Below, piece after piece: positions 18,900-27,594 of a stretch of DNA of 64,000 nucleotides. The stretch is from Paenibacillus pabuli (GTDB lineage: Bacteria; Bacillota; Bacilli; Paenibacillales; Paenibacillaceae): positions 3,224,001 through 3,288,000 of the forward strand of contig NZ_CP073714.1 of assembly GCF_023101145.1 (NCBI RefSeq), in the 5' to 3' direction. The first letter of the stretch is position 1, and every line of letters starts with the position of its first letter. The notes under the pieces were generated by a model, which worked only from the letters and a program-made list of their open reading frames with translations, did no database searches and was not told the origin of the DNA. A program made the position numbers and the translations under genes.

Positions 18900-20635
18900 A
18901 ACATGTAAGCATAGCTTCGTCACAACCTGACAAAAGAGCGCTGCTTCAAGATATCACTGTCCAACTGAACCGTGGCGAAATCACTTTATTGCTAGGCTGC
19001 ACAGGATCAGGCAAAACCACTTTGCTGCAAACGATCGCTGGCTTAAAACCTCCAGATGAGGGCAGCCTCATGCTGGACGGAGAGCCTTACTGGCAGAACG
19101 GAAAAGTACCACAGTCCATTCTTCTGCAGATGGGGCTGGTCTTTCAATTCCCGGAGCAACAGCTGTTCGCCCGAAACATTGGGCGCGAATTTGCTTATTC
19201 CCTGAGTCCATATCGTCTACCCGACGAACAAAAGAAAAAGCAGATTTCCGAAGCACTGGAGCGCTGGGACTCTCCAGTGGGTCAGGAAGGGGAAGAACGA
19301 TTTCATTCGGACAGATCACCCTTTGCACTAAGTGGGGGAGAACGGAGAAGATTGGGGCTTGCCCTGGGAACTGCTACGAAGCCTTCATGGCTGTTGCTCG
19401 ATGAACCCAGCGCCGGATTGGAAGCGCAAAGTGTTGTCATGCTGCTGGATGCATTGAAGCAGCATCGAAATGCAGGTGAGGGAGCTATTGTCGCTACACA
19501 CGACCTGGATACATTTTTACCACATGTGGATCGGGTTCTTTTGTTGAAGGAGGGGCGTCTGGTTGCTGATCTCTCACCAAGGGAGCTTCATACAAGGCCA
19601 GATCTGCTGGAGCTTGCGGGAATTGGTCTGCCGCCTTCCATGCAACTGGCACAGCAATTTGCGGCCGCGGGCATTCATTTGCCTTTTACTGCGTTGAGCC
19701 CTGAGGAGATGGCCGAAGCAATTGTTCAGTCCGTCAATGAGCCTTTAGAGCAAAAAGTCGATGCTATAGATAACAGGGGGGAATCGAGAAGCGAAGGGAA
19801 GCTTGTCTTGTCAAGCTCCGATACTTCTGGAGAAGAAGGCAAACAGGAGGCCATATACGCCCGCGCTGAATCAGAATCAAGCAGAGGATTGTATGGTGCC
19901 ATGGACCCGCGTCTGAAATGGGTTTTATACATTTTGTTCGTGACCGCTACGATGCTTCAACACCAATGGTTAGGTCTATCTCTTACGTTGGTGCCAGTCA
20001 TCTTGGCGCTCGTTGTGCTGCCACGTCAGGCTCTGATGGGGTGCATGAAGCTAATGAAACCGCTCGTAGTGTTCTTTATCGTATCAACTGCGTTGTCGGG
20101 AACGACTCTTTCTACAGAAGGTGGCGTCCTACAGTTCGGATTTTCCTTGACGCAGGCGGAGGCGACGTTACTGAATGTATATCGTTTGTTTATCGTCACG
20201 TTAGCGAGTCTTTGGTTTTCACTGACTACGCCGTATGGGCGCATGGTTGAGGGACTGAATTGGGTGCTTGGTGTCGGCAAAAAAATTAAACTGCCCGTGT
20301 CGTCGTTTGCACTCGCCGTGTCCTTAATCTTTCGTTTTATCCCGATGATCTGGAGTGAATGGCAGCGATTCTCGCTGATCGTCCGGGCACGCGGCAAAGC
20401 TGCATTACGACCGAATACGGTACGTGTGCGTGATCTTGGTCCAATGGTCATTCCTCTGCTCATGGCGCTGTTTCAGCGTGCAGAAGATATGACGATTGCG
20501 ATGGAAATGCGGAAAGTTAGAGAGAATTCCTTGCTTGGAGCACGTTCCTCCTTATTGGTATGGTCCAAACGAGATACATGGATTTGCATGACTGGACTTA
20601 TTGTTTTTGTATTTTATATCTGGATCAGAGACTGA
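18884..20635 (+). CDS. fused ECF transporter ATPase EcfA2 and transmembrane coupling protein EcfT
   Basis: 583-residue single chain that joins two normally separate ECF subunits. Residues 1-280 are an ABC ATPase: Walker A GCTGSGKT, FQFPEQQLFA Q-loop, signature LSGGERRRLG, Walker B LLLDEPSAGLE and H-loop ATHDLD. A low-complexity acidic/serine linker (about 285-338) leads to an EcfT domain with about five helices (DPRLKWVLYILFVTATML onward). EcfT coupling motif 1 is intact (IVRARGK); motif 2, usually A-x-E-A-R-G, reads AMEMRKVREN here. Start is TTG 18884 behind AGGAGG at a 7-base spacing. No stop or frameshift is visible at the junction, so the fusion looks genuine. Confidence 0.92.
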   Translation: MAIELEHVSIASSQPDKRALLQDITVQLNRGEITLLLGCTGSGKTTLLQTIAGLKPPDEGSLMLDGEPYWQNGKVPQSILLQMGLVFQFPEQQLFARNIGREFAYSLSPYRLPDEQKKKQISEALERWDSPVGQEGEERFHSDRSPFALSGGERRRLGLALGTATKPSWLLLDEPSAGLEAQSVVMLLDALKQHRNAGEGAIVATHDLDTFLPHVDRVLLLKEGRLVADLSPRELHTRPDLLELAGIGLPPSMQLAQQFAAAGIHLPFTALSPEEMAEAIVQSVNEPLEQKVDAIDNRGESRSEGKLVLSSSDTSGEEGKQEAIYARAESESSRGLYGAMDPRLKWVLYILFVTATMLQHQWLGLSLTLVPVILALVVLPRQALMGCMKLMKPLVVFFIVSTALSGTTLSTEGGVLQFGFSLTQAEATLLNVYRLFIVTLASLWFSLTTPYGRMVEGLNWVLGVGKKIKLPVSSFALAVSLIFRFIPMIWSEWQRFSLIVRARGKAALRPNTVRVRDLGPMVIPLLMALFQRAEDMTIAMEMRKVRENSLLGARSSLLVWSKRDTWICMTGLIVFVFYIWIRD

Positions 20636-20732
20636 AACGCAGTGTTTGCCATGGATCATGCATAAATCCTTTCATTTCCGTTCAAAATAAACATGCTTTG
20701 ATCACCACGAAGCAGATATGGAGGGACGAACG

Positions 20733-21038
20733 ATGAAGGATAAATTTTTGCAAGAAGAAAGACAAGAATATACCGATGTGTCCACGGTGGAGTCGCAGCG
20801 AAATGATATCACACTCGAAGAGTTCCCAGAAGGTCCTTATGGCTCTTCTCTAATGTCTGAATCTCTTGGCAAAAGCTCGCCATGGCGAGTGGATCAAAGG
20901 AGCGCGCACCGTTTCGATTATGAAAATCATGAACTGCACGAAGGGGAGGTTCGGGATTATCCCGGCCAGGACGTCTTCGATGAATCGGTCCCCGATAGTG
21001 TAACAAAGCCACAATACCCGGAAGAAGAAGAATCGTAA
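20733..21038 (+). CDS. small acidic hypothetical protein
   Basis: 101-residue, highly charged protein (Glu/Asp-rich, ends PQYPEEEES) with no membrane segment or Cys. Start ATG 20733 is supported by GGAGGGACGAACG directly upstream. It has its own terminator 25 bases after the stop. No family is recognised; composition suggests a disordered cytosolic protein. Confidence 0.75.
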   Translation: MKDKFLQEERQEYTDVSTVESQRNDITLEEFPEGPYGSSLMSESLGKSSPWRVDQRSAHRFDYENHELHEGEVRDYPGQDVFDESVPDSVTKPQYPEEEES

Positions 21039-21063
21039 TGACGTTTTAATATAAATTAGATGA

Positions 21064-21102
21064 TAGCCTCCGGCAGGATATTTCTGTCCGGGGGCTATTT
21101 TT
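21064..21102 (+). terminator. terminator of the small acidic protein gene
   Basis: TAGCCTCCGG and CCGGGGGCTA form an approximately 10-bp stem with G-U pairing, followed by TTTTT. Confidence 0.85.
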
Positions 21103-21333
21103 AGTTGAATCGAAAAAAAACAAATCTCCTCAAATTCCACAATATGGGTTATCATAGGCGTAGCTTATACTAAAAAGGTATGTGATATATCAAATTGATG
21201 AAGATCTAAAGAGCAAAGTGATTGGATTTGTAAATCTAGAAAACTAGGAAGTGTTTTCAAATTCAGGCAAGCTATCCGATGATGGAGGGTAACGTTCAAG
21301 CCGACTTATGCTGGCGGATGCGCAGATGATTTT

Positions 21334-21527
21334 CTAAGGAACTCAGGACGTCTTATTTCGCCTTCGGATACTCTTTCTTAAATGTAAGGAACATCAGACA
21401 CGTTATTTCCCGAAATCTATGACAAAAATGCTGTAAACGGCTGTTTATCCTAATATAGCGTGTCTCAGATTCCTTAGATTTCTGCGGTCACTTCCAATCC
21501 ATAAATAGGACGCCTCCGATTCGTTAG
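21334..21527. repeat. nested four-copy intergenic repeat (two direct, two inverted)
   Basis: Four related 23-27 base units are seen. On the plus strand: CTAAGGAACTCAGGACGTC at 21334 and GTAAGGAACATCAGACACG at 21384. Inverted: ATAGCGTGTCTCAGATTCCTTAG begins at 21454 and AAATAGGACGCCTCCGATTC begins at 21503. The outer pair (1 and 4) share the AGGACG variant and the inner pair (2 and 3) the AGACACG variant, so the element can fold into nested hairpins of almost 200 bases. It lies in a 580-base gap with no ORF. The rest of the gap holds nothing recognisable. Confidence 0.7.
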
Positions 21528-21618
21528 CCTCGCTCCACGCTCTGCTTCTGAGCATGCTCAGTTCCGCTTCGGCGTTCAGCTAGTTTGAAGATACACTTAT
21601 TAATTGGAGGATTTCAGA

Positions 21619-22194
21619 ATGAGAGAGATTAACTACAGCGATTATTTTTGGCAGGATGATCAGGTCAGATTGCGTGCTTTGCGTGAGGAAGATTGGGAAA
21701 ATCATTATTATAACCGTTTCGACTCACCTGCTCGCCGTTTACTGGAATGTGCAGTGGAGCTGCCCCCTACGAATGCTGAGGCAAAGAAATTTACGGAAGC
21801 CTTTTCCGATTTTTCTCTAGACAGAGGACGAATCATGTTTACGATTGAAAATATGGATGGTGAGAATGTCGGGGGCGTGAACCTGAACAGCATCGATGAG
21901 AGGAATGGTACCTTTAGCATTGGAATTCAAATTGACAGGGACCATCGCGGAAAAGGATACGGGACGAGAGCCATTCGAATTTTACTCAAATATGCCTTTT
22001 TCGAGCGCAGGCTTAATAAATTCAATGATTGTGTTCTCGAAGGAAATGAACCTTCCGCAGCCATGATGAGAAAGCTTGGATGTGTGGAGGAGGGCGTGCG
22101 TCGTCAGGTGATTTATACCGATGGAAAATACCAGGATCTGATCCTGTTCGGATTAACCAAAGACGAGTTTATTGATAAGGAAGGGCTTGCGTAA
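21619..22194 (+). CDS. GNAT-family N-acetyltransferase (RimJ/RimL type)
   Basis: 191-residue acetyl-CoA-dependent acetyltransferase. The acetyl-CoA pocket motif appears as RDHRGKGYGTRAI (near 115-127), followed by LEGNEPSAAMMRKLGCVEEG, the usual C-terminal strand-helix of RimJ/L-like enzymes. Start ATG 21619 follows TTGGAGGATTTCAGA; a TTG five codons upstream overlaps the ribosome binding site and is rejected. Substrate unknown: relatives acetylate protein N-termini, spermidine or antibiotics. Confidence 0.88.
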   Translation: MREINYSDYFWQDDQVRLRALREEDWENHYYNRFDSPARRLLECAVELPPTNAEAKKFTEAFSDFSLDRGRIMFTIENMDGENVGGVNLNSIDERNGTFSIGIQIDRDHRGKGYGTRAIRILLKYAFFERRLNKFNDCVLEGNEPSAAMMRKLGCVEEGVRRQVIYTDGKYQDLILFGLTKDEFIDKEGLA

Positions 22195-22308
22195 GTCCAT
22201 TTTAAATCAGAGAGACCAGATGTTTATGATCTGCCAATGTTAGTTGGGTAACTGACAATGTGCAAGGGGTGAAATTGTTTTAATAATATCCAAATCTGAG
22301 GTGATCGT

Positions 22309-23775
22309 GTGGATAGAGCAATACCCGATCCAACATGGCAAAGGTTAGGTTTTTCTGAACATCCTGATGTTCATACTTCAGGTCAGGGAGTAGGGATTGT
22401 AATTATTGATTCAATCAAGCCACATCATCTCATAAATCACTTAAATACTCGAATTAAATGTGTTACCGTACATGAAAATCTGACCGTCACCATGAAGGAC
22501 ATTTCATCTAATAACGGGGAGGAAGATCATCTTAAAGGTGAGCATGGCCTTATGAGTGTGCTGGCTTTGACCCATGAGCCAATTCGATTAGAGGGAATGA
22601 TTCATGTCGGAATTGCACCAGCGGCAACATATATCGTTCTTGATCATGGAGCATTTACAGCAGGAGAAGGAGAACGTCTGAAAAAAGGAATGGACTGGAT
22701 TCTTGAACATGGTATCGAATGGAATATAAAAATTATTCTAAGCACGGGTTGGCAGGCATTAGATGATGAAGTTCATCTTCAAAATACGAGAGAAAACTCG
22801 ACAGTTAAAGCACTGGATTCAGCCGTTCAACAGGGGATTTTGGTTATTTGCTCGAATGGGAATACACGTTTAAACAACATTATGCCGCCAATACAGTATT
22901 TAGCGGTTGGTGGCTACGTTGATCGTGGAAGGGCTGATCGTTCATCACATGTTCCTTTCCCGGATGAACCTTATGGCAGAAATGGAGACGGTCACTTCAG
23001 ACCCGATGTTTTGGCTCCCAGACTACACCTTACAATCCCCTCTTATAAAACGGAAGAACGTGATCATAGTGTATCTTATTATGGAGGAACATCTGGAGCT
23101 GCTGCGCTTGTCGCTGGTGTTGCCGCCTATTTGTTCTCTCAATTTCCGGAACTAAGTTCCGATATGTTGAGGCGTGCCTTGGTTGAGTATGGTGACCCAT
23201 TTGAGAGTTATGATAACCCTGCTCCGAGAATTAATGTTGCTAATACGATACGTTATCTAAAAACTGTTGGTGGGCCAAAGTACATACCAAATACTTTACT
23301 AATTACAAGTATTCAAAACCCCTTTGTGGCCATTCATTCGATGGATGAGATTGAAAGAGCGCTTGCTTTAACTATGTTAGTCCGGAGTAATGTGTTATCA
23401 CGAGAAGAGTTATGGGATTTCACTGAGGATTCATCTCCTATTGTTCGTAAAATTGCGGTATCGACCCTCCGTGAACCAATAAACGAACAAGAGCGGAAGT
23501 TTTATTGGGAGTGCTTATTGCATGAAAAAGAAGGTGGCGTAAGAGGGTGGTATATGCATGGGTTATTGCAAAATGCTCCAAAGGAGGAGATACACAATTG
23601 GATGAACTCTGCGACAGATATCAATTGGTCGGTTCGATGGTGTGTCAGCGAATATATGGCTCAATACCCAGAGTATTTCCCCCAACTTGAAAAAACGCAA
23701 GATCCTGACTCCATACAAGCCAACGCATTGCCCTTATGGCAATGGTACACGGCCTTATATTGTAAAGAAAATTAG
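22309..23775 (+). CDS. subtilisin-like serine protease (S8) with a C-terminal helical-repeat-like region, no signal peptide
   Basis: 488-residue protein. Residues 20-320 form a subtilase fold with catalytic Asp34 (VIIDSIKP), His79 (GEHGLMS) and Ser262 (GGTSGAAAL), and an oxyanion Asn185 in SNGN. The usual GTSMAxP around the Ser is replaced by GTSGAAAL. Residues 330-485 look like HEAT-type helices (VRKIAVSTLREPI, GVRGWYMHGLL, WSVRWCVSEYM). There is no signal peptide or propeptide, so it probably acts in the cytoplasm. GTG start after GAGGTGATC. No partner gene is obvious; the neighbours are two GNATs. Protease class is secure by the triad; role is unknown. Confidence 0.85.
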   Translation: MDRAIPDPTWQRLGFSEHPDVHTSGQGVGIVIIDSIKPHHLINHLNTRIKCVTVHENLTVTMKDISSNNGEEDHLKGEHGLMSVLALTHEPIRLEGMIHVGIAPAATYIVLDHGAFTAGEGERLKKGMDWILEHGIEWNIKIILSTGWQALDDEVHLQNTRENSTVKALDSAVQQGILVICSNGNTRLNNIMPPIQYLAVGGYVDRGRADRSSHVPFPDEPYGRNGDGHFRPDVLAPRLHLTIPSYKTEERDHSVSYYGGTSGAAALVAGVAAYLFSQFPELSSDMLRRALVEYGDPFESYDNPAPRINVANTIRYLKTVGGPKYIPNTLLITSIQNPFVAIHSMDEIERALALTMLVRSNVLSREELWDFTEDSSPIVRKIAVSTLREPINEQERKFYWECLLHEKEGGVRGWYMHGLLQNAPKEEIHNWMNSATDINWSVRWCVSEYMAQYPEYFPQLEKTQDPDSIQANALPLWQWYTALYCKEN

Positions 23776-23814
23776 GTTCTCAATAAACCAATAAAAGCAA
23801 TGAAAAGAGGCATT

Positions 23815-24390
23815 ATGAAACAAACCATACAAAGTGATGAATTAATCATTGATTGCAAAGATATTTATTTGCGTGAGTATCGACTTGAGGATTTGCAGAA
23901 ATTGCAGGAGATCACCTGGCAGCCCGAGGTTTACGAATTTTTGCCGGGATGGAATGCTACAGTTGAAGAGAGAACTCTTTGGCTCACTCAATACGAAATC
24001 CCTGAGAATCAGAATTTTAAACAAGCTGTTTTGGCGGGAGGAGACATCGGAGACCTCTGTTTACGTTTGGCTATCGTGCTCAAAGAAAATGATGAGTTTA
24101 TTGGATGGTGCTGCTCAGGGATCAAGGATGAACTGCCAGCGCCCAATCGTGAGATTATGTACGGCATTTCGAAATACTTCCGGAACCGTGGTTATACAAC
24201 GCAGGCAGTACAAGGAATAACACAATATTTATTTGAAAATACAAACGTTACAGTATTGAATGCCATCGCTTTATTGACGAATCAGGCATCGAATAAGGTA
24301 ATACAGAAATGCAATTTTGAATATCTGAATATGATTGAAATCGAAAATGAACCGTACAACCATTACCAATTGTTGAAGCACCAACAATAA
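23815..24390 (+). CDS. GNAT-family N-acetyltransferase
   Basis: 191-residue RimJ/L-type acetyltransferase. It begins DIYLREYRLEDLQKLQEIT, with a degenerate acetyl-CoA motif in SKYFRNRGYTTQAVQGI and the C-terminal NQASNKVIQKCNFEYLN element. Start ATG 23815 is preceded by AAGAGG at a short 4-base spacing; the ATG five codons earlier lacks a binding site. It lies 39 bases after the subtilase gene and 43 before the HAD gene, so the three may be co-transcribed. Substrate unknown. Confidence 0.82.
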   Translation: MKQTIQSDELIIDCKDIYLREYRLEDLQKLQEITWQPEVYEFLPGWNATVEERTLWLTQYEIPENQNFKQAVLAGGDIGDLCLRLAIVLKENDEFIGWCCSGIKDELPAPNREIMYGISKYFRNRGYTTQAVQGITQYLFENTNVTVLNAIALLTNQASNKVIQKCNFEYLNMIEIENEPYNHYQLLKHQQ

Positions 24391-24433
24391 CCCTACTGTA
24401 ATTGGCTCAAGATGACTGCACAGGAGTGATCCC

Positions 24434-25036
24434 ATGGATTCCAAACCCCAACTTGTTTTAGATCTGGCCGGTGTGCTGATCTCCAATCTTTCCTCTTCAT
24501 TCTGGCAGGAGCTTGCTAGGTATGCAGGTACGCCTTTTCCTGTATTAATCGATCAATTGAGTGCTATACGCAAGGATTTGTGGACGGGAAGGTTGACGGA
24601 GGGGCGGTTCTGGATCTGGATGCAAACACAATATCCCAATATTGAAAAGATGTATGCTTATGAATTGCTTGAACAAACAACAGAGTTGCTACCTGCCATG
24701 CATTGTCTTGAACGATGGAGCGAGCAGGCGGAACTTCATCTCTTGAGCAATCATTGTCATGAATGGATTGAACCCATTTTGCCGTTGATCCAACCATATT
24801 GCAAGAGCATAACCATTTCCAATCAGGTCGGATATTGCAAGCCAAATATAGAAATATATAAACTTGTACAATCTCATCTACACAGGGATGTACGCATTAT
24901 ATATGTGGATGATCAAGCTAAAAATTTGAAGCCTGCAGCTGAGCTGGGATGGGAAACATTACTTGCTGATGAACAGCATCAATGGATTGCTGAAATGGAC
25001 GGATGGCTCGCAGACCAACGATATTCCACGATATAG
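24434..25036 (+). CDS. HAD-superfamily hydrolase-like protein
   Basis: 200-residue HAD fold. Motif I is VLDLAGVLI: the nucleophile Asp10 is present but the second Asp of DxD is Ala12. Motif II is HLLSNHCHEW, motif III Lys lies in YCKPNIEIYK, and motif IV is IIYVDDQAKNL, matching the YihX/epoxide-hydrolase-N type. Loss of the general acid/base Asp may reduce phosphatase activity, although DLGG variants occur in the family. ATG follows AGGAGTGATCCC. Confidence 0.82.
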   Translation: MDSKPQLVLDLAGVLISNLSSSFWQELARYAGTPFPVLIDQLSAIRKDLWTGRLTEGRFWIWMQTQYPNIEKMYAYELLEQTTELLPAMHCLERWSEQAELHLLSNHCHEWIEPILPLIQPYCKSITISNQVGYCKPNIEIYKLVQSHLHRDVRIIYVDDQAKNLKPAAELGWETLLADEQHQWIAEMDGWLADQRYSTI

Positions 25037-25080
25037 ATGCACTACATACCAATCCACCTATCCATCAATTCGATGCTAAA

Positions 25081-25124
25081 CCAATACCCCTATCAATTCT
25101 CGGCAGAAATGATAGGGGTATTGG
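25081..25124. terminator. 15-bp perfect inverted repeat between convergent genes
   Basis: CCAATACCCCTATCA (25081-25095) and TGATAGGGGTATTGG (25110-25124) are exact complements. It probably ends both the HAD gene and the histidine kinase gene, though T-tracts are poor on both sides. Confidence 0.7.
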
Positions 25125-25181
25125 TCATATGATAAGAGTGGCAAGAAAACGGAAAGCTGCGTTTTGCAAGCCTCGTTCGAC

Positions 25182-26708
25182 TTAGACTTCATTCTTGACC
25201 AATGGCAGCAAAATCGTAAATTCCGTTCCTGCACCTGGTTGGCTGCGCACTGTAATTTTCCCGCCATACGACTCCACAATCGAACGGGTAATGGCAAGGC
25301 CAAGACCCGCGCCCCCTTGTTTTCTTGAACGGGAAGAGCTTGTTCGATAGAAGCGTTCAAAGATGTGAGGGAGATGCTCCGGTTCAATCCCCGAGCCGTT
25401 ATCTTTGACGGTTAACTCGGCTTTATGATGAGCGGCATATAACGTGATGCTGATGGCTCCCCGATCTGAATCGGTATGCTGTACTGCGTTGTGGAACAGG
25501 TTGAGTACAACCTGCTTCAATTTGTGAGCATCAGCCATGACATGGACTTCAGCGGTCAGGTCGAGATGAACTTGTCTTTCCCGAGCCATCATGACCAGCT
25601 GCGGCTGCATTTCGAGCAGCAGACTGCCCAGTTGGATGATTTCCTGTTCCTGCTGAGGCGCCTGATCCAGCTTGGTCAGCATTAACAGATCCTCTACAAG
25701 TTTGTTAATCCGTACCGATTCACCGTACATGCTGTTCAAAGCACTATATAATTGCTCGCTGTTGGAGGCTGCACCGCGCTTGAGTACCTCAATAAATCCG
25801 TGAATGGAGGTAAGCGGGGTGCGCAGCTCATGGGAAGCATCAGACAGGAAACGCTGCATTTGCTCTTTGGACTCCCGCTCCGCTTCAAACGAGTCTTCAA
25901 GCCTCTCCAGCATGCCGTTAAAAGAAAGCGCCAGTTGATCCACTTCCTGTTGTCCCTGAATTGAAGGAAGACGTTCGCCCAAGCTGCCTGCATCAATCCG
26001 TTGTACCGTATCTACCATACTGGACAACGGGATCAATGTCCGCCGAAGCGCCTTGGTGTATAACACGAGCCCGGCCACCATTGCCAGCAGGGATAACATC
26101 AAGAAGATCAGAAGCTGTTTCACAATCAGATCCTTTAGTGGTTTCGTAGCAGTACCCATCTGCACCATGGGTAATCCGCGATTACGTGGTCCAGGCGAGG
26201 AGAAGACGATTAACTGCTCATTGCCTTGGCTATCCGTTACAATTTGGTACGGAACATGCTGTTTATCGTTGATCTGATCGGTAATGTTCTGATATTCAAT
26301 GGACGTCAAACGAGGAGCAGTCAGACCGTCTTCACCAAAAATATCCTCGAAACCACTTTGATTATCAAATAAGGCCAGTGAACGATCAGGAATGTACAAG
26401 AAACGATTGCCTGATCCTCTTGGATCTGATCCGGATTGCCCGCCAAAAGGATTGTTTGTCGAACCATTACGTGAAGACGATCCAAGCCAGACAGGGGGCA
26501 TGGACATGAGCTGCTCTTCCATGGTTTTCGCTTGGTTGCGATACAGAAAGCTTTCCATAATCCAGAATTGAAGAATGCCAATCAATAGTAACAGAGCAGC
26601 CAGAATGAACAGGGAGCGCGCGAGTAATTGAGAGCGAAGCGAACGTGGCGAGATCCATCGTTGCATCCATGCCCAAAGATGTTTATTTTTCTTTAATAAA
26701 AAGGCCAT
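25182..26708 (-). CDS. two-component sensor histidine kinase
   Basis: 508-residue membrane kinase. Two transmembrane segments (about 31-52 and 196-218) flank an extracellular region of about 145 residues that contains a Gly/Ser/Asn-rich stretch. It continues with HAMP (about 220-275), HisKA with phosphorylated His293 in SDASHELRTPL, and HATPase_c with the N-box NLFHNAVQH and the DNGSG and GAGLGLAI boxes. Its ATG overlaps the stop of the response regulator gene (TGATG), so the pair is coupled. The pair is divergent from the glycosylation operon, suggesting envelope control; the signal is unknown. Confidence 0.93.
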   Translation of the reverse strand: MAFLLKKNKHLWAWMQRWISPRSLRSQLLARSLFILAALLLLIGILQFWIMESFLYRNQAKTMEEQLMSMPPVWLGSSSRNGSTNNPFGGQSGSDPRGSGNRFLYIPDRSLALFDNQSGFEDIFGEDGLTAPRLTSIEYQNITDQINDKQHVPYQIVTDSQGNEQLIVFSSPGPRNRGLPMVQMGTATKPLKDLIVKQLLIFLMLSLLAMVAGLVLYTKALRRTLIPLSSMVDTVQRIDAGSLGERLPSIQGQQEVDQLALSFNGMLERLEDSFEAERESKEQMQRFLSDASHELRTPLTSIHGFIEVLKRGAASNSEQLYSALNSMYGESVRINKLVEDLLMLTKLDQAPQQEQEIIQLGSLLLEMQPQLVMMARERQVHLDLTAEVHVMADAHKLKQVVLNLFHNAVQHTDSDRGAISITLYAAHHKAELTVKDNGSGIEPEHLPHIFERFYRTSSSRSRKQGGAGLGLAITRSIVESYGGKITVRSQPGAGTEFTILLPLVKNEV

Positions 26709-27391
26709 CAGAGATCCACCCGGTATCCGACACCTCGAAGGGTACGAATCAGTTTATGCTCTTTATCTCCCAGTTTGTCACGCAAGGAGCGGACGTACAC
26801 CTCCACAATATTCTCTTCTCCTCCAAAATCGTACCCCCATACACGGTTTAGAATAGTCGCTTTACTCAGGACAATACCATGATTAAGCACGATGAATTTT
26901 AAGAGTTCATATTCGGTAGGAGACAACTCCAGAATCTGATTATGATAGGTAATCTCTTTGCGTTGATCATCAATTCGGAATGGACCATGAGTCACTGCGC
27001 CTATTAATAAAGGAAACTGATTACGCAGTCTTGCCTGAATCCGTGCAAGCAGTTCATCGAACGCAAAAGGTTTAATCATGTAGTCGTCAGCCCCAAGCCA
27101 TAAACCCTTTACCCGATTCTCGATCTCATCTTTGGCTGTCAGCATGATCACTCCGATCTGAACCCCGCTCTTGCGCAGACGCTCAACCACCTCAAATCCG
27201 TCCATCTCCGGCATCATGACATCCAGAATGGCCATATGTGGACGAAAGTCGAGGGCCACCTCAAGTGCAGCGGCTCCATCCGAGGCCGTACGTACATCAA
27301 AGCCTTCGTTGCTTAGTCCAAGCTCCAGAAATTGCAAAATATGTGGTTCATCATCGGCCAAAAGTATTTTAATGCCAGTACTTAGCTTCAT
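26708..27391 (-). CDS. OmpR/PhoB-family response regulator
   Basis: 227-residue regulator: receiver domain (1-120) with phospho-acceptor Asp57 in ILDVMMPEMDG, the acidic pair in LLADDEP and Lys in MIKPFAF. A winged-helix DNA-binding domain follows (about 130-225: LSPTEYELLKFIVLNHG, VEVYVRSLRDKLG, LIRTLRGVGYRV). It is the first gene of the pair, followed with a one-base overlap by its kinase. Its likely targets include the divergent operon starting at 27595, about 200 bases away, but no binding site could be assigned. Confidence 0.94.
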   Translation of the reverse strand: MKLSTGIKILLADDEPHILQFLELGLSNEGFDVRTASDGAAALEVALDFRPHMAILDVMMPEMDGFEVVERLRKSGVQIGVIMLTAKDEIENRVKGLWLGADDYMIKPFAFDELLARIQARLRNQFPLLIGAVTHGPFRIDDQRKEITYHNQILELSPTEYELLKFIVLNHGIVLSKATILNRVWGYDFGGEENIVEVYVRSLRDKLGDKEHKLIRTLRGVGYRVDL

Positions 27392-27594
27392 AAGCAGGCG
27401 TTCCCTCCCGTTAAATCCATCGATTACATACCCTCAATTCTAGAGGTCTATATGCTGTATTATCGCTCCCCAAACTGAAAATTAGCTGAAAAGTTTGCAA
27501 GTTATCCTCAGGCAACATTCAGCGGGCACTCATCCCAGTTTTACTTTGGCATGTCACAATAGTAGACATGAAGAACTTGAAGGAGTGATTGAGA

